A stretch of DNA of 14,020 bases from Clostridia bacterium (GTDB lineage: Bacteria; Bacillota; Clostridia; Oscillospirales; CAG-272). The translations under genes and the position numbers were made by a program. Below the pieces are notes generated by a model. The model was not told the DNA's origin and searched no databases. It saw only the letters and a list, made by a program, of their open reading frames with translations. The DNA is taken from the NCBI GenBank assembly GCA_017540285.1, contig JAFYBI010000064.1:1-14020 (forward strand). The letters run 5' to 3'. Position 1 is the stretch's first letter, and each line of letters begins with the position of its first letter. Below are positions 1 to 6,456 of this stretch, piece after piece.

Positions 1-243
1 ATCCGCGTGGGTGGGGGTGGGGGAGCAGACGAGCACCGCGTCGATCTCCGGGTCGTTTATGATGTCCGTATAGTCGGCGGACACCTTCGGGCTGCCGAAC
101 CGCGCCGCCAGCTTCTTCGCGTTTTCCTCGATGACGTCCGTGACCATGACGACGTCCGCTTCGGGGATGTGGTAGGTGATGGATTCGGCGTGCACGCTGC
201 CGATGCGGCCCGCGCCGACGATGCCGATTTTCAGCTTGTTCAT
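1..243 (-). CDS. iolG: Gfo/Idh/MocA-family dehydrogenase, N-terminal 81 residues (likely inositol 2-dehydrogenase)
   Basis: The start codon is at 241-243, preceded by an AAGGAG box 8 bases upstream, and the frame runs open off the left edge. The N-terminus carries a Rossmann dinucleotide-binding motif (MNKLKIGIVGAGRIGSVHAE), an acidic residue at the end of the second strand (VVMVTDV), and the family's DAVLVCSPTPTHAD strand and loop. Members oxidise sugars or cyclitols with NAD(P). IolG-type enzymes oxidise myo-inositol to scyllo-inosose. The specific assignment rests on context: it is the fourth gene of an operon holding IolJ-, IolC- and IolA-like genes, 49 bases after the iolA stop. The C-terminal substrate domain is outside the window, so another sugar dehydrogenase or a second inositol dehydrogenase (IolX/IolW type) cannot be excluded. 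Confidence 0.85.
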   Translation of the reverse strand, partial: MNKLKIGIVGAGRIGSVHAESITYHIPEADVVMVTDVIEENAKKLAARFGSPKVSADYTDIINDPEIDAVLVCSPTPTHAD

Positions 244-292
244 ATCGATTCTCCTTGACTGTTTCTGTTCGATCAAACGATGCTCTGCGGGA

Positions 293-1804
293 TCAGAGCG
301 AGCCGTCCCACGTGGAGACGTGTTCCTTCTTCATCTCTTCCTCGTCGAACCAGCGCACGGTGACGTTCTTCGATTCGGTGTAGAACCGGAACGCGTCCTT
401 GCCGTGGCAGTGCAGGTCGCCGAAGAAGGACTGCTTGTGGCCGGAGAACGGGAAGACCCCGATCGGGACCGGGATGCCGACGTTCACGCCCACCATGCCG
501 CCGTCCGTCCGACGCGCGAACTCGCGGGCGTAATAGCCGCTCTGGGTGAAGATGACGGAGCCGTTCGCGAAGGGGTTGCGGTTCATGAGGGCGAGCCCTT
601 CCTCGAAGTCCTTCACGCGCTTGATGCAGAGTACGGGGCCGAAGACTTCGCGGGTGCCGATGGTCATCTCCTCGGTGACATGGTCGAAGATGGTGTGGCC
701 GATGTAATAGCCGTCCTCGAAGCCCTCCACCCGGACATCCCTTCCGTCGAGGACGAGCTCGGCGCCTTCTTCGATGCCCTTTTCGATCCAGTCGAGGACG
801 AACTTCTGATGGGACTTCGAGCCGACGGGCCCGAGCTTGGACGTCTTGTCGTACGCCGGGCCGACCTTCTGCTCGCGGCACAGGCGCACGATCTCGGCGA
901 CGAGCTGATCCGCGATGGCCTCCTCCGCCACGACGACGGGCAGGGCCATGCAGCGTTCGCCCGCGCATCCGAACGCGGAGTTCATGATGCCGGCCGCCGT
1001 CCGGGTGATCGGCGCGTCGCTGAGGATGAGGGCGTGGTTCTTCGCCTCACAGAGGCACTGGACCCGCTTGCCGTTCGCCGCCGCGGTCGCGTAAACGTGC
1101 CGGCCGACGGAGGTCGATCCGACGAAGGTGACGCCGCGGACGTCCTCGTGCGTGAGGAAGAGCTCGGCCTCATTGCGGGAGCAGGGCACGACGTTGAAGA
1201 TGCCGTCCGGGATGCCCGCTTCCCGGTAGAGCTCGGCAAAGCGCAGGGACGTCATCGGGGTGGTGGAGGCCGGCTTCAAAACGAACGCGTTGCCGCAGAC
1301 GATGCAGAGCGGGGCCATCCAGCCGACGGGGATCATCGCGGGGAAGTTCCACGGCGCGATCCCGGCGAAGACGCCGATCGGCTCGCGGTACAGCGTGGTG
1401 TCGTACCCGGTCGAGGTGTTCATCAGGCTCTCGCCCATGAGCAGCGACGGCGCGGAGCACGCGAGCTCGGTCATCTCGAGGGCCTTGCCGACGTCGCCCG
1501 CCGCCTCGCTCCAGCACTTGCCGTTCTCGGTCGCGCAGAGGAGGGTCAGCTCGTCCATGTGCTCCTCGATGAGGCCTCTCAGCTTCATCATGATCGACGC
1601 GCGCTTGCGGACCGGGGTGTCGCGCCATGCCGGATAAGCGGCCTTGGCAGCGGCGATGGCGGCTTCGACCTCCTCGCGGGTGCAGCACGGGACCTTGGCG
1701 ATCTCATGCCCGGTCGAGGGGTCATAGATGGTGTTGAACTTCTCAGACTTGCTTTCGATGAACTGCCCGCCGATGAAGGGCTTCATCACTTTGATTTCAT
1801 TCAT
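293..1804 (-). CDS. iolA: CoA-acylating (methyl)malonate-semialdehyde dehydrogenase (IolA/MmsA)
   Basis: This 503-residue protein is full length for the MmsA branch of the aldehyde dehydrogenase superfamily. Visible landmarks are PWNFP at 151-155 in the NAD-binding domain, VTFVGST at 225-231, and EAKNHA at 253-258, where Asn256 fills the place of the general-base Glu of hydrolytic ALDHs, as is typical of CoA-acylating members. The nucleophile is Cys285 in GCAGERCMA, with EVFGPVL at 386-392 and the family tail SFFGDLHCHGKDAFRFYTESK. It converts malonate semialdehyde (or methylmalonate semialdehyde) plus CoA and NAD to acetyl-CoA (or propionyl-CoA) and CO2 in the cytoplasm. In this operon it would finish inositol breakdown, acting on the product of the aldolase encoded two genes upstream. 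The start has an AAGGAG box 11 bases upstream and lies 31 bases after the iolC stop. A role in valine or beta-alanine breakdown is less likely given the neighbours. Confidence 0.93.
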   Translation of the reverse strand: MNEIKVMKPFIGGQFIESKSEKFNTIYDPSTGHEIAKVPCCTREEVEAAIAAAKAAYPAWRDTPVRKRASIMMKLRGLIEEHMDELTLLCATENGKCWSEAAGDVGKALEMTELACSAPSLLMGESLMNTSTGYDTTLYREPIGVFAGIAPWNFPAMIPVGWMAPLCIVCGNAFVLKPASTTPMTSLRFAELYREAGIPDGIFNVVPCSRNEAELFLTHEDVRGVTFVGSTSVGRHVYATAAANGKRVQCLCEAKNHALILSDAPITRTAAGIMNSAFGCAGERCMALPVVVAEEAIADQLVAEIVRLCREQKVGPAYDKTSKLGPVGSKSHQKFVLDWIEKGIEEGAELVLDGRDVRVEGFEDGYYIGHTIFDHVTEEMTIGTREVFGPVLCIKRVKDFEEGLALMNRNPFANGSVIFTQSGYYAREFARRTDGGMVGVNVGIPVPIGVFPFSGHKQSFFGDLHCHGKDAFRFYTESKNVTVRWFDEEEMKKEHVSTWDGSL

Positions 1805-1835
1805 GGGAGTGTTCTCCTTGATAAAATAGTCGGAT

Positions 1836-2849
1836 TCATTCGCCGAGCGGGCTCACGACGCCGCCGCATTCGGCTTTCTTTTCGCGGATGAACGCGGCGA
1901 GGCTCTCTTCCGTGGGCATGTCGCGGCTGCACGCGTGGCTGGCGACCAGCATCGCGGCGGACGCGCTTCCCTGCTCCAGCGCATCGGGGAGGGAGTCGCC
2001 GCGCATCAGGGCGTGCAGGAACGCGCTCGCGTAGCCGTCGCCGCCGCCGAAGCCCTTGAGGGCGCTGACCGGGAACGGCCGCACGCGGTAATTCCCCTCG
2101 CGGCTGTACGCGGAGGAGCCCTCCTTGCCGTGCTTGATGACGGCGACGGAGGCGCGCTTCGAGAGCCAGTAGTCCGCGGAGGAGGCGTCCGTGCCGTCGA
2201 GGCCGATCAGGCGCTCCATGCGGTCGAACTCCTCGCGGCTGCCGAGAATGATGTCGGCCTTTTCCGCGACGAGGGAGGTGTAGACGGCGATCTCGTCGTC
2301 GCTCTTCCACGTGTAGGCGCGGTAATCGGCGTCGAAGACCACGGGGACCTTGTTTTTCAGCGCGAAGGCCAGGGCCTTGAAGGACGCCTCGCGGGTCGGG
2401 GAGGTGCAGAGCGCGGTCCCGGAGATGAGCAGGCAGGCCGACGACGCGATGTATTCTTCGTCGACGTCGTCCGTACACAGCTGAAGGTCCGCCACGCCCT
2501 CGCGGTACATGAGGATCGAGGACTGGGTGGGCGAGAGCATTTCGGTGAAGGTCAGGCCGAGGTTCTCGCCGTTCGTGCAGCGGAAGATGTGGGAGGTGTC
2601 GATGCCCTCGTTTCGGAAGTAATCGGTGACGAACGTGCCGAACTGGTCGTCGGACACGCGCCCGAGGAACCCGACCCGGCTGCCCAGACGCGCCATGCCG
2701 ACGGCGATGTTCGCGGGGGATCCGCCGAGATACTTGTTGAAGTTGGCACTCTCGTTCAGGGGGCGGTTGTAGTCGGTGGGGTTGAAGTCGATGGCGACGC
2801 GCCCCACGGGGATGATGTGGAGCGGTTTTGTGAGATCAAAGGCGATCAT
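1836..2849 (-). CDS. iolC: 5-dehydro-2-deoxygluconokinase (IolC), PfkB family
   Basis: This 337-residue protein has the ribokinase/PfkB fold. The N-terminal signature is NKYLGGSPANIAVGMARLG around residues 38-56, and the C-terminal ATP and anion-hole signature is GFGGGDGYASAF around 266-277, with Asp271 as the expected catalytic base. It is predicted to phosphorylate 5-dehydro-2-deoxy-D-gluconate, giving the substrate for the aldolase encoded just upstream. The frame stays open far upstream, but the ATG at 2849 is preferred: it begins the expected N-terminal strand, and a GGGAGG box lies 9 bases before it inside the end of the aldolase gene. The aldolase stop is only 2 bases away, so translation is probably coupled. 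The second motif reads GGGD where GAGD is commoner, which the family pattern tolerates. Another sugar kinase is possible on sequence alone, but the context makes IolC the best call. Confidence 0.9.
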   Translation of the reverse strand: MIAFDLTKPLHIIPVGRVAIDFNPTDYNRPLNESANFNKYLGGSPANIAVGMARLGSRVGFLGRVSDDQFGTFVTDYFRNEGIDTSHIFRCTNGENLGLTFTEMLSPTQSSILMYREGVADLQLCTDDVDEEYIASSACLLISGTALCTSPTREASFKALAFALKNKVPVVFDADYRAYTWKSDDEIAVYTSLVAEKADIILGSREEFDRMERLIGLDGTDASSADYWLSKRASVAVIKHGKEGSSAYSREGNYRVRPFPVSALKGFGGGDGYASAFLHALMRGDSLPDALEQGSASAAMLVASHACSRDMPTEESLAAFIREKKAECGGVVSPLGE

Positions 2850-2851
2850 GG

Positions 2852-3670
2852 TCAGGCCCTCCCTTCGCCGCCGAAGAGGCGGATGTACCGCGTCACCACC
2901 GCGCAGACGGCGTCGGATGAGCGGCGTATGTTCTTGAAAATATCGGTGCCCTCGCACGCCCCGGCCTGCGCCATGAAGATGTCGGTCGCGATGTTGACCT
3001 TGCGCATGCCGAGCGCGATGAGCTTTCGGAACTGTTCGTCGCTCAGGCCGCTCCCGCCGTGGAGGACCGGGGATGCGTGCAGTCTGCCGTGGAGCTGTTC
3101 GAGGACGTCGTAGCGCAGCTTCGGCGCGGCGGCGTAGAGCCCGTGGGCGTTGCCGATGCCGACGGCCAGCGCGTCGATGCCGAGCCCGTCCATTCTGACG
3201 CAGTCGTCGATCGAGGCGATCTTTTCCTCCGCCTCGCCGCCCTCCTCGCTCTTGCCGACGCGGCCGACCTCCGCCTCCACCGCCGCGCCGGACGCCTTCG
3301 CGAGCTTCACGACCTCGGCGGTCAGGCTCAGGTTGTCGCCGATCGGCAGATCGGAGCCGTCGCACATCACGGACGTGAAGCCGAGCTCGAGCGCCTCGCG
3401 GACACAGCCGAGCGTCTTGCCGTGGTCGAGATGGACCGCGACGGGCACGGACGCATGACGCGCCGCGGCGAGCATCATGGGCGCGATCAGGTACAGGGGG
3501 GAATGGGGCAGACGCGATTCGGCGATCTGCATGATGATGGGCGCGCGGCACGCCTCGGCAGCCGCAAGCACCCCGCGGATGCACTCCATATTGGCGACGC
3601 TGAACGCGCCGACGGCATATCCGCCGGCCTCCGCGTCCCGGAGCAGATCCCGCATATTCGAGAGGGACAA
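2852..3670 (-). CDS. iolJ: Class II aldolase, likely 6-phospho-5-dehydro-2-deoxy-D-gluconate aldolase (IolJ)
   Basis: With a TTG start at 3668-3670 the protein is 272 residues, close to the 280-290 usual for class II fructose-bisphosphate/tagatose-type aldolases. The metal and catalytic motifs are in order: HLDHGKT at 80-86 (Asp82, His83), GFTSVMCDGS at 97-106, EAEVGRVG at 132-139, GIGNAHGLY at 171-179 (metal ligand His177), VLHGGSG at 202-208 (His204) and KVNIATD at 224-230. The frame is open to 3826, but the bases before 3670 hold the promoter and an inverted repeat, so the longer form is not coding. TTG is chosen because it follows AAGGCGG by 9 bases and gives MSLSNMRDLL, matching the family N-terminus. 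An ATG at 3655 and a GTG at 3679 are alternatives. IolJ splits its substrate into DHAP and malonate semialdehyde. First in the operon and tightly joined to iolC, it is most likely IolJ rather than glycolytic Fba or tagatose aldolase. Confidence 0.87.
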   Translation of the reverse strand: MSLSNMRDLLRDAEAGGYAVGAFSVANMECIRGVLAAAEACRAPIIMQIAESRLPHSPLYLIAPMMLAAARHASVPVAVHLDHGKTLGCVREALELGFTSVMCDGSDLPIGDNLSLTAEVVKLAKASGAAVEAEVGRVGKSEEGGEAEEKIASIDDCVRMDGLGIDALAVGIGNAHGLYAAAPKLRYDVLEQLHGRLHASPVLHGGSGLSDEQFRKLIALGMRKVNIATDIFMAQAGACEGTDIFKNIRRSSDAVCAVVTRYIRLFGGEGRA

Positions 3671-3723
3671 GAGTCTCACCCGCCTTTTCTGAAATGGATT
3701 GAAGTCATGTCGGTGACGGCGCC

Positions 3724-3736
3724 GGAACCCGGTTCC
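3724..3736. promoter_or_regulatory. Candidate operator: inverted repeat in the iol leader
   Basis: GGAACC and GGTTCC face each other with one base between them. They lie roughly 16-28 bases downstream of the expected transcription start of the iol operon and about 54 bases before the TTG start. A short, odd-centred palindrome at this place suits a repressor site, for example for an IolR- or LacI-type regulator. That is an inference from symmetry and position only, and no regulator gene is in the window. Confidence 0.3.
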
Positions 3737-3758
3737 CGGATTTTGGCCGTACTGAGAC

Positions 3759-3787
3759 AGTATACCATAAACCGAGCGTTTTTTCAA
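3759..3787 (-). promoter_or_regulatory. SigA-type promoter of the iol operon
   Basis: Reading the minus strand there is a -35 TTGAAA (3782-3787), a 17-base spacer, and a -10 TATACT (3759-3764) preceded by TGG, which gives an extended -10. Transcription should start near 3752 and read into the aldolase gene with a leader of about 80 bases. The upstream solute-binding-protein gene ends in a terminator just before this promoter, so the operon is an independent unit. Confidence 0.85.
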
Positions 3788-3824
3788 GGTCCCCCGCGGA
3801 AATTGGCGGAGGAATTTGAGCGTC

Positions 3825-3859
3825 AAAAACCGGCCCCGATCGTGAAAACCGGGGCCGGT
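3825..3859 (-). terminator. Rho-independent terminator after the solute-binding-protein gene
   Basis: On the minus strand a perfect 10-bp stem (ACCGGCCCCG with CGGGGCCGGT, 3829-3838 and 3850-3859) with an 11-base loop is followed directly by a run of T residues (3825-3829). It begins 12 bases after the stop codon of the solute-binding-protein gene and ends 37 bases before the -35 of the iol promoter. It therefore separates the two units. Confidence 0.92.
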
Positions 3860-3871
3860 CCCATTGCCGGA

Positions 3872-5389
3872 TCAATCGCCGAAATTGAGCTTTTCCGTCA
3901 TCTTCTCCATCTTCTTGTTCCACGTCTTCGTCAGCTTCTGGACCTGAGACGCGTAGTTGGTGTTGTTGTTCCAGATGAAGTCGCCGATGACGCCGTTCGA
4001 GAACCCGGAGAAGAGGTCGCTCGAGAAGATCTTGCCGAGGTCGAACACCGCGTTCTGGCGGATCATGTCGAAAATCGTGGTCTGCCGCGCGCTGTCGTCA
4101 TAGTTGTACTTGGCCTTGTACGCCTGCTCGAACACCACCGGAGACACCTGGCGGTACCCCTCGGAGGCGAGGCATTCGAACACCGCGGACGCGCGCTCGT
4201 TCGACTCGATGACGAGCGGGATCGCGAAGAGCGTGACGGCGTTGGTGACGGAGGCGTGGTAGGTGTCCTCCCCTTCGTCGACCTTGGGCTGCGGGATGAA
4301 GCCGTAGTTGATGTCCGAATTGCGGAGTCCGCCTTCGGAGACGTGGCCGAGCGGGTAGATGTAGAAGAGGGAGCGGCCCGTATCGAAGATCGTGGGGTCG
4401 TCGCCGATGCTGTTCTTGAACGCCGCCTCTTCGGAGAAGACGCCGAGGTATTTCTCGAGGATCGTGAGCGTCCGCTCGCTGTAAATATCCTCGGAGAGGA
4501 CGGGCGTGTCGTCCGCATCGTGCTCGATGAAGTGCGAGCCCGTGCCGTAATACAGGGTCTGCATCTGGTCGTTCGCGCACATGACGCCGTACTGGTCGCC
4601 CTGGCCCGCCTTGCCGTCGCCGTCGAGGTCCACGTAGAGGTCGCGGATGACCTCGTGCATCTTGTCGATCGTCCAGACGCCCTCGAGCACCATGTCGTAG
4701 GGATCCTCGATGTTGTAATCGGCTACGAGCTTCTGGTTGAAGAAGACGCCGGACATGCGGGCGAGCGCGTTGTAGGAGAGGTCGCCCGCCGTGAAGTAGA
4801 CGTAGTTCTTGTGCAGGGTCCCGGCCTTGGTCGCAGACTTGTAGTACCACGGCATCGAGAGATCGACCCGCTCGGCATCGCAGAGGTTCATGAGGAGCGC
4901 GTCGGTCGCGCAGGACGCGATGCGCATGCCGTAGCACGCCACGATGTCGAAGGTGCCGTCGCCGGACGCGTTCTGGTTCTGGACGGCGTTCTTCAGCGTG
5001 GATCCGTAGGCCGCGTCGTTGCGGGGATACTGATCCCACGCGAGCGTGACGTTCAGTCTCTCCTCGACCGTGAGGTTGCGGTTATACACGGCGGACACCA
5101 CGATCTCGCCCGTGTCCTCCTCGACGAAGAATTCGCCCGGGTCCCAGGATTCCCAGCAGAAGATGCGGGAGGTCGCGCCGCCGAGGTCGACGCCGTCGAG
5201 GGCGTCCGGGACGTAGATCTCCTCCGGGGCGTCGGTCTCCGGATTCTGTGCGTCGGCTGCCGTCGGGGTGTCGGTGACGGCGTCCGGTTGCTTGCCGTCT
5301 TCTCCCGCGGGGTTGTCGGAGCAGGCCGAGGCGGCCAGCACGAGCAGCACAGCCAGCAGAAGGGCGGTGATTCTCTTCACGGCTTTCAT
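3872..5389 (-). CDS. ABC transporter extracellular solute-binding lipoprotein (family 1)
   Basis: With the ATG at 5389 the protein is 505 residues. A lipoprotein signal peptide is clear: MKAVKR, a hydrophobic stretch at about 7-20, and a lipobox ending ASAC with Cys23 as the lipidated residue. An acidic Ser/Thr/Pro-rich linker (24-60) follows. The mature part resembles family 1 sugar-binding proteins (TVEERLNVTLAWDQYP near 107-122, GTFDIVACYG near 145-154). Residues 254-265 read DLDGDGKAGQGD, a Ca2+-binding loop of EF-hand/dockerin type, as in some other binding proteins. The ATG at 5389 is chosen because AGAAAGGA lies 8 bases before it; an ATG at 5413 has its GGAGG box too close. It should capture an oligosaccharide, sugar or cyclitol outside the membrane. 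No permease or ATPase gene adjoins it, since it has its own promoter and terminator. The ligand is unknown; inositol or a related sugar is a guess from the neighbouring operon. Confidence 0.88.
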   Translation of the reverse strand: MKAVKRITALLLAVLLVLAASACSDNPAGEDGKQPDAVTDTPTAADAQNPETDAPEEIYVPDALDGVDLGGATSRIFCWESWDPGEFFVEEDTGEIVVSAVYNRNLTVEERLNVTLAWDQYPRNDAAYGSTLKNAVQNQNASGDGTFDIVACYGMRIASCATDALLMNLCDAERVDLSMPWYYKSATKAGTLHKNYVYFTAGDLSYNALARMSGVFFNQKLVADYNIEDPYDMVLEGVWTIDKMHEVIRDLYVDLDGDGKAGQGDQYGVMCANDQMQTLYYGTGSHFIEHDADDTPVLSEDIYSERTLTILEKYLGVFSEEAAFKNSIGDDPTIFDTGRSLFYIYPLGHVSEGGLRNSDINYGFIPQPKVDEGEDTYHASVTNAVTLFAIPLVIESNERASAVFECLASEGYRQVSPVVFEQAYKAKYNYDDSARQTTIFDMIRQNAVFDLGKIFSSDLFSGFSNGVIGDFIWNNNTNYASQVQKLTKTWNKKMEKMTEKLNFGD

Positions 5390-5452
5390 GGCAATGTCCT
5401 TTCTGAATTCCATCCTCCATCCTTCCGGATGGGTCGTTTGTTCCCTGCCTGT

Positions 5453-5481
5453 ATTATAAACGAATCCGGCGGCGATGTCAA
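5453..5481 (-). promoter_or_regulatory. Consensus SigA promoter of the solute-binding-protein gene
   Basis: The minus strand shows a perfect TTGACA (5476-5481), a 17-base spacer and TATAAT (5453-5458). The start should be near 5446, giving a leader of about 57 bases. The leader holds a small perfect hairpin, CCATCC and GGATGG around a GGAA tetraloop (5417-5432 on the minus strand), upstream of the ribosome binding site. A perfect consensus suggests high expression unless repressed. Confidence 0.92.
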
Positions 5482-5535
5482 CACCCCGCGGGAGAGAAAA
5501 TCCGCCGATCCGTGCCTGAAATCTTCCTCCGGCGG

Positions 5536-5564
5536 TTGACGGCGGGCACAGGATGTGTTATACT
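5536..5564 (+). promoter_or_regulatory. SigA-type promoter of the unassigned 210-residue protein gene
   Basis: TTGACG (5536-5541), a 17-base spacer and TATACT (5559-5564), with TGT before the -10 giving an extended -10. Transcription should start near 5571, leaving a leader of about 60 bases before the AGGAGG box. It is divergent from the solute-binding-protein promoter, with 54 bases between the two -35 boxes. Confidence 0.88.
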
Positions 5565-5630
5565 GTATCGGGTCCCGCAAAAACCAGCCGGAAATACCCC
5601 GATCCGGGGAAAAAGCACAGGAGGTATCTC

Positions 5631-6263
5631 ATGATCCGAACCGAAACCGTTTCTCTCACGGTCATCCCCGCCAACGCGTACAGACAGAAGCTCCCTGCCG
5701 GAGGAGCGGGGATCGTCATCCTGCGCAGCGATTCGCCGCAGCCGGGCATCGCGTCCCTCAGCAAGACCTCCGGCGAACCGATCCTCACCGCCAACACGCC
5801 CGAGGATTTCTTCCCGAAGAAGGCGTTCCGCGAAGCCATCGCGCTGACCGCCGGAATGCCCTATAAGAAGCGCGGCGCGCCGGAGCTGCCCGGATTCCCC
5901 GCCGAGATCCCCGCTGCCGGTGAGGAAGAAGCCGTCTATGAGGCCGTTGTCGACGGCGCGGACTACCAGAAGATCGTCGACGCCTATACGGACAAGGACG
6001 GAAAGCTCTCCTACGCGCTCCTCAACAAGGAGCTCATCCGGTTCGCCCACCGCAGCAGCGTCGTGCGCGACATGAACGCGAAGAAGGCGCCCTACGAGAA
6101 GATCCGCCTCTACGTCGCCGGGGCGAGATTCCGGACCGTCACCGGGAACCGGAACCTTTCGGACGATCAGGTCGGAAAGATCGCCGAACTGCTCGACGGC
6201 GTGAGCCCGAAGGGCGTGTTCCGCGAGCTGAACGAAGAACTGCGGAAGATGCGGAGGAAATGA
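5631..6263 (+). CDS. Conserved-looking protein of unknown function, 210 residues
   Basis: I do not recognise the family. The start is an ATG with a full AGGAGG box 6 bases upstream. The frame is open back to 5553, but that part overlaps the promoter. The protein has no signal peptide or membrane segment, so it is probably cytoplasmic. It appears to have two parts. Residues 1-60 look strand-rich (TVSLTVIPANAY, AGIVILRSD, GEPILTAN). Residues 64-210 are mostly helical and charged after a proline-rich linker (81-97), ending in a basic tail (NEELRKMRRK). TDKDGKLSYALLNKEL (120-135) looks slightly like half an EF-hand, but the first ligand position is Tyr, so calcium binding is doubtful. There are no obvious catalytic motifs or cysteines. 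G/C-ending codons match the surrounding genes, so it is a resident gene. It is transcribed alone from a strong promoter and closed by a terminator, which suggests a standalone, well-expressed role. Confidence 0.85.
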   Translation: MIRTETVSLTVIPANAYRQKLPAGGAGIVILRSDSPQPGIASLSKTSGEPILTANTPEDFFPKKAFREAIALTAGMPYKKRGAPELPGFPAEIPAAGEEEAVYEAVVDGADYQKIVDAYTDKDGKLSYALLNKELIRFAHRSSVVRDMNAKKAPYEKIRLYVAGARFRTVTGNRNLSDDQVGKIAELLDGVSPKGVFRELNEELRKMRRK

Positions 6264-6270
6264 TCCCCGC

Positions 6271-6305
6271 GCCGGGCGGCCGTTTGCAAGCTGCCCGGCT
6301 TTTTC
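6271..6305 (+). terminator. Rho-independent terminator after the unassigned protein gene
   Basis: GCCGGGCGGC (6271-6280) pairs with GCTGCCCGGC (6290-6299) in a 10-bp stem with one G-U pair and a 9-base loop. It is followed by TTTTT starting at 6300. It lies 7 bases after the stop codon at 6263. Confidence 0.92.
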
Positions 6306-6343
6306 TTCCCGCCGCAGAACTCACAATTTTTTTGTTTTCACCA

Positions 6344-6372
6344 TTGCATTGTGACGTTTCTTGTTGTATAAT
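6344..6372 (+). promoter_or_regulatory. SigA-type promoter of the mreB-like gene
   Basis: TTGCAT (6344-6349), a 17-base spacer and TATAAT (6367-6372). Transcription should start near 6379, giving a leader of about 78 bases. The surrounding AT-rich stretch (6325-6375) contrasts with the GC-rich coding regions. The -35 hexamer is the same as in the promoters at 9467-9495 and 9772-9800. Confidence 0.82.
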
Positions 6373-6456
6373 AGAGTATGAACCGTTTTTTCCGTGCGGA
6401 GAGCCCGTCTCCCTCGCGCGTTTACGATAGATCTCCTGAGAAAGGTACCAATTCGC

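Noticed and set aside
176..1891. A 571-codon open frame on the plus strand opposite iolA
   Set aside because: Its translation is low-complexity and rich in Arg, Asp, Val and Ala. It is fully antisense to a gene with clear family motifs. Long antisense frames are expected where codons end in G or C.
3059..5539. An 826-codon open frame on the plus strand across the aldolase, the iol promoter and the solute-binding-protein gene
   Set aside because: It spans two terminator/promoter regions and two clear minus-strand genes, has no family resemblance, and has the Val/Asp/Arg bias of an antisense shadow.
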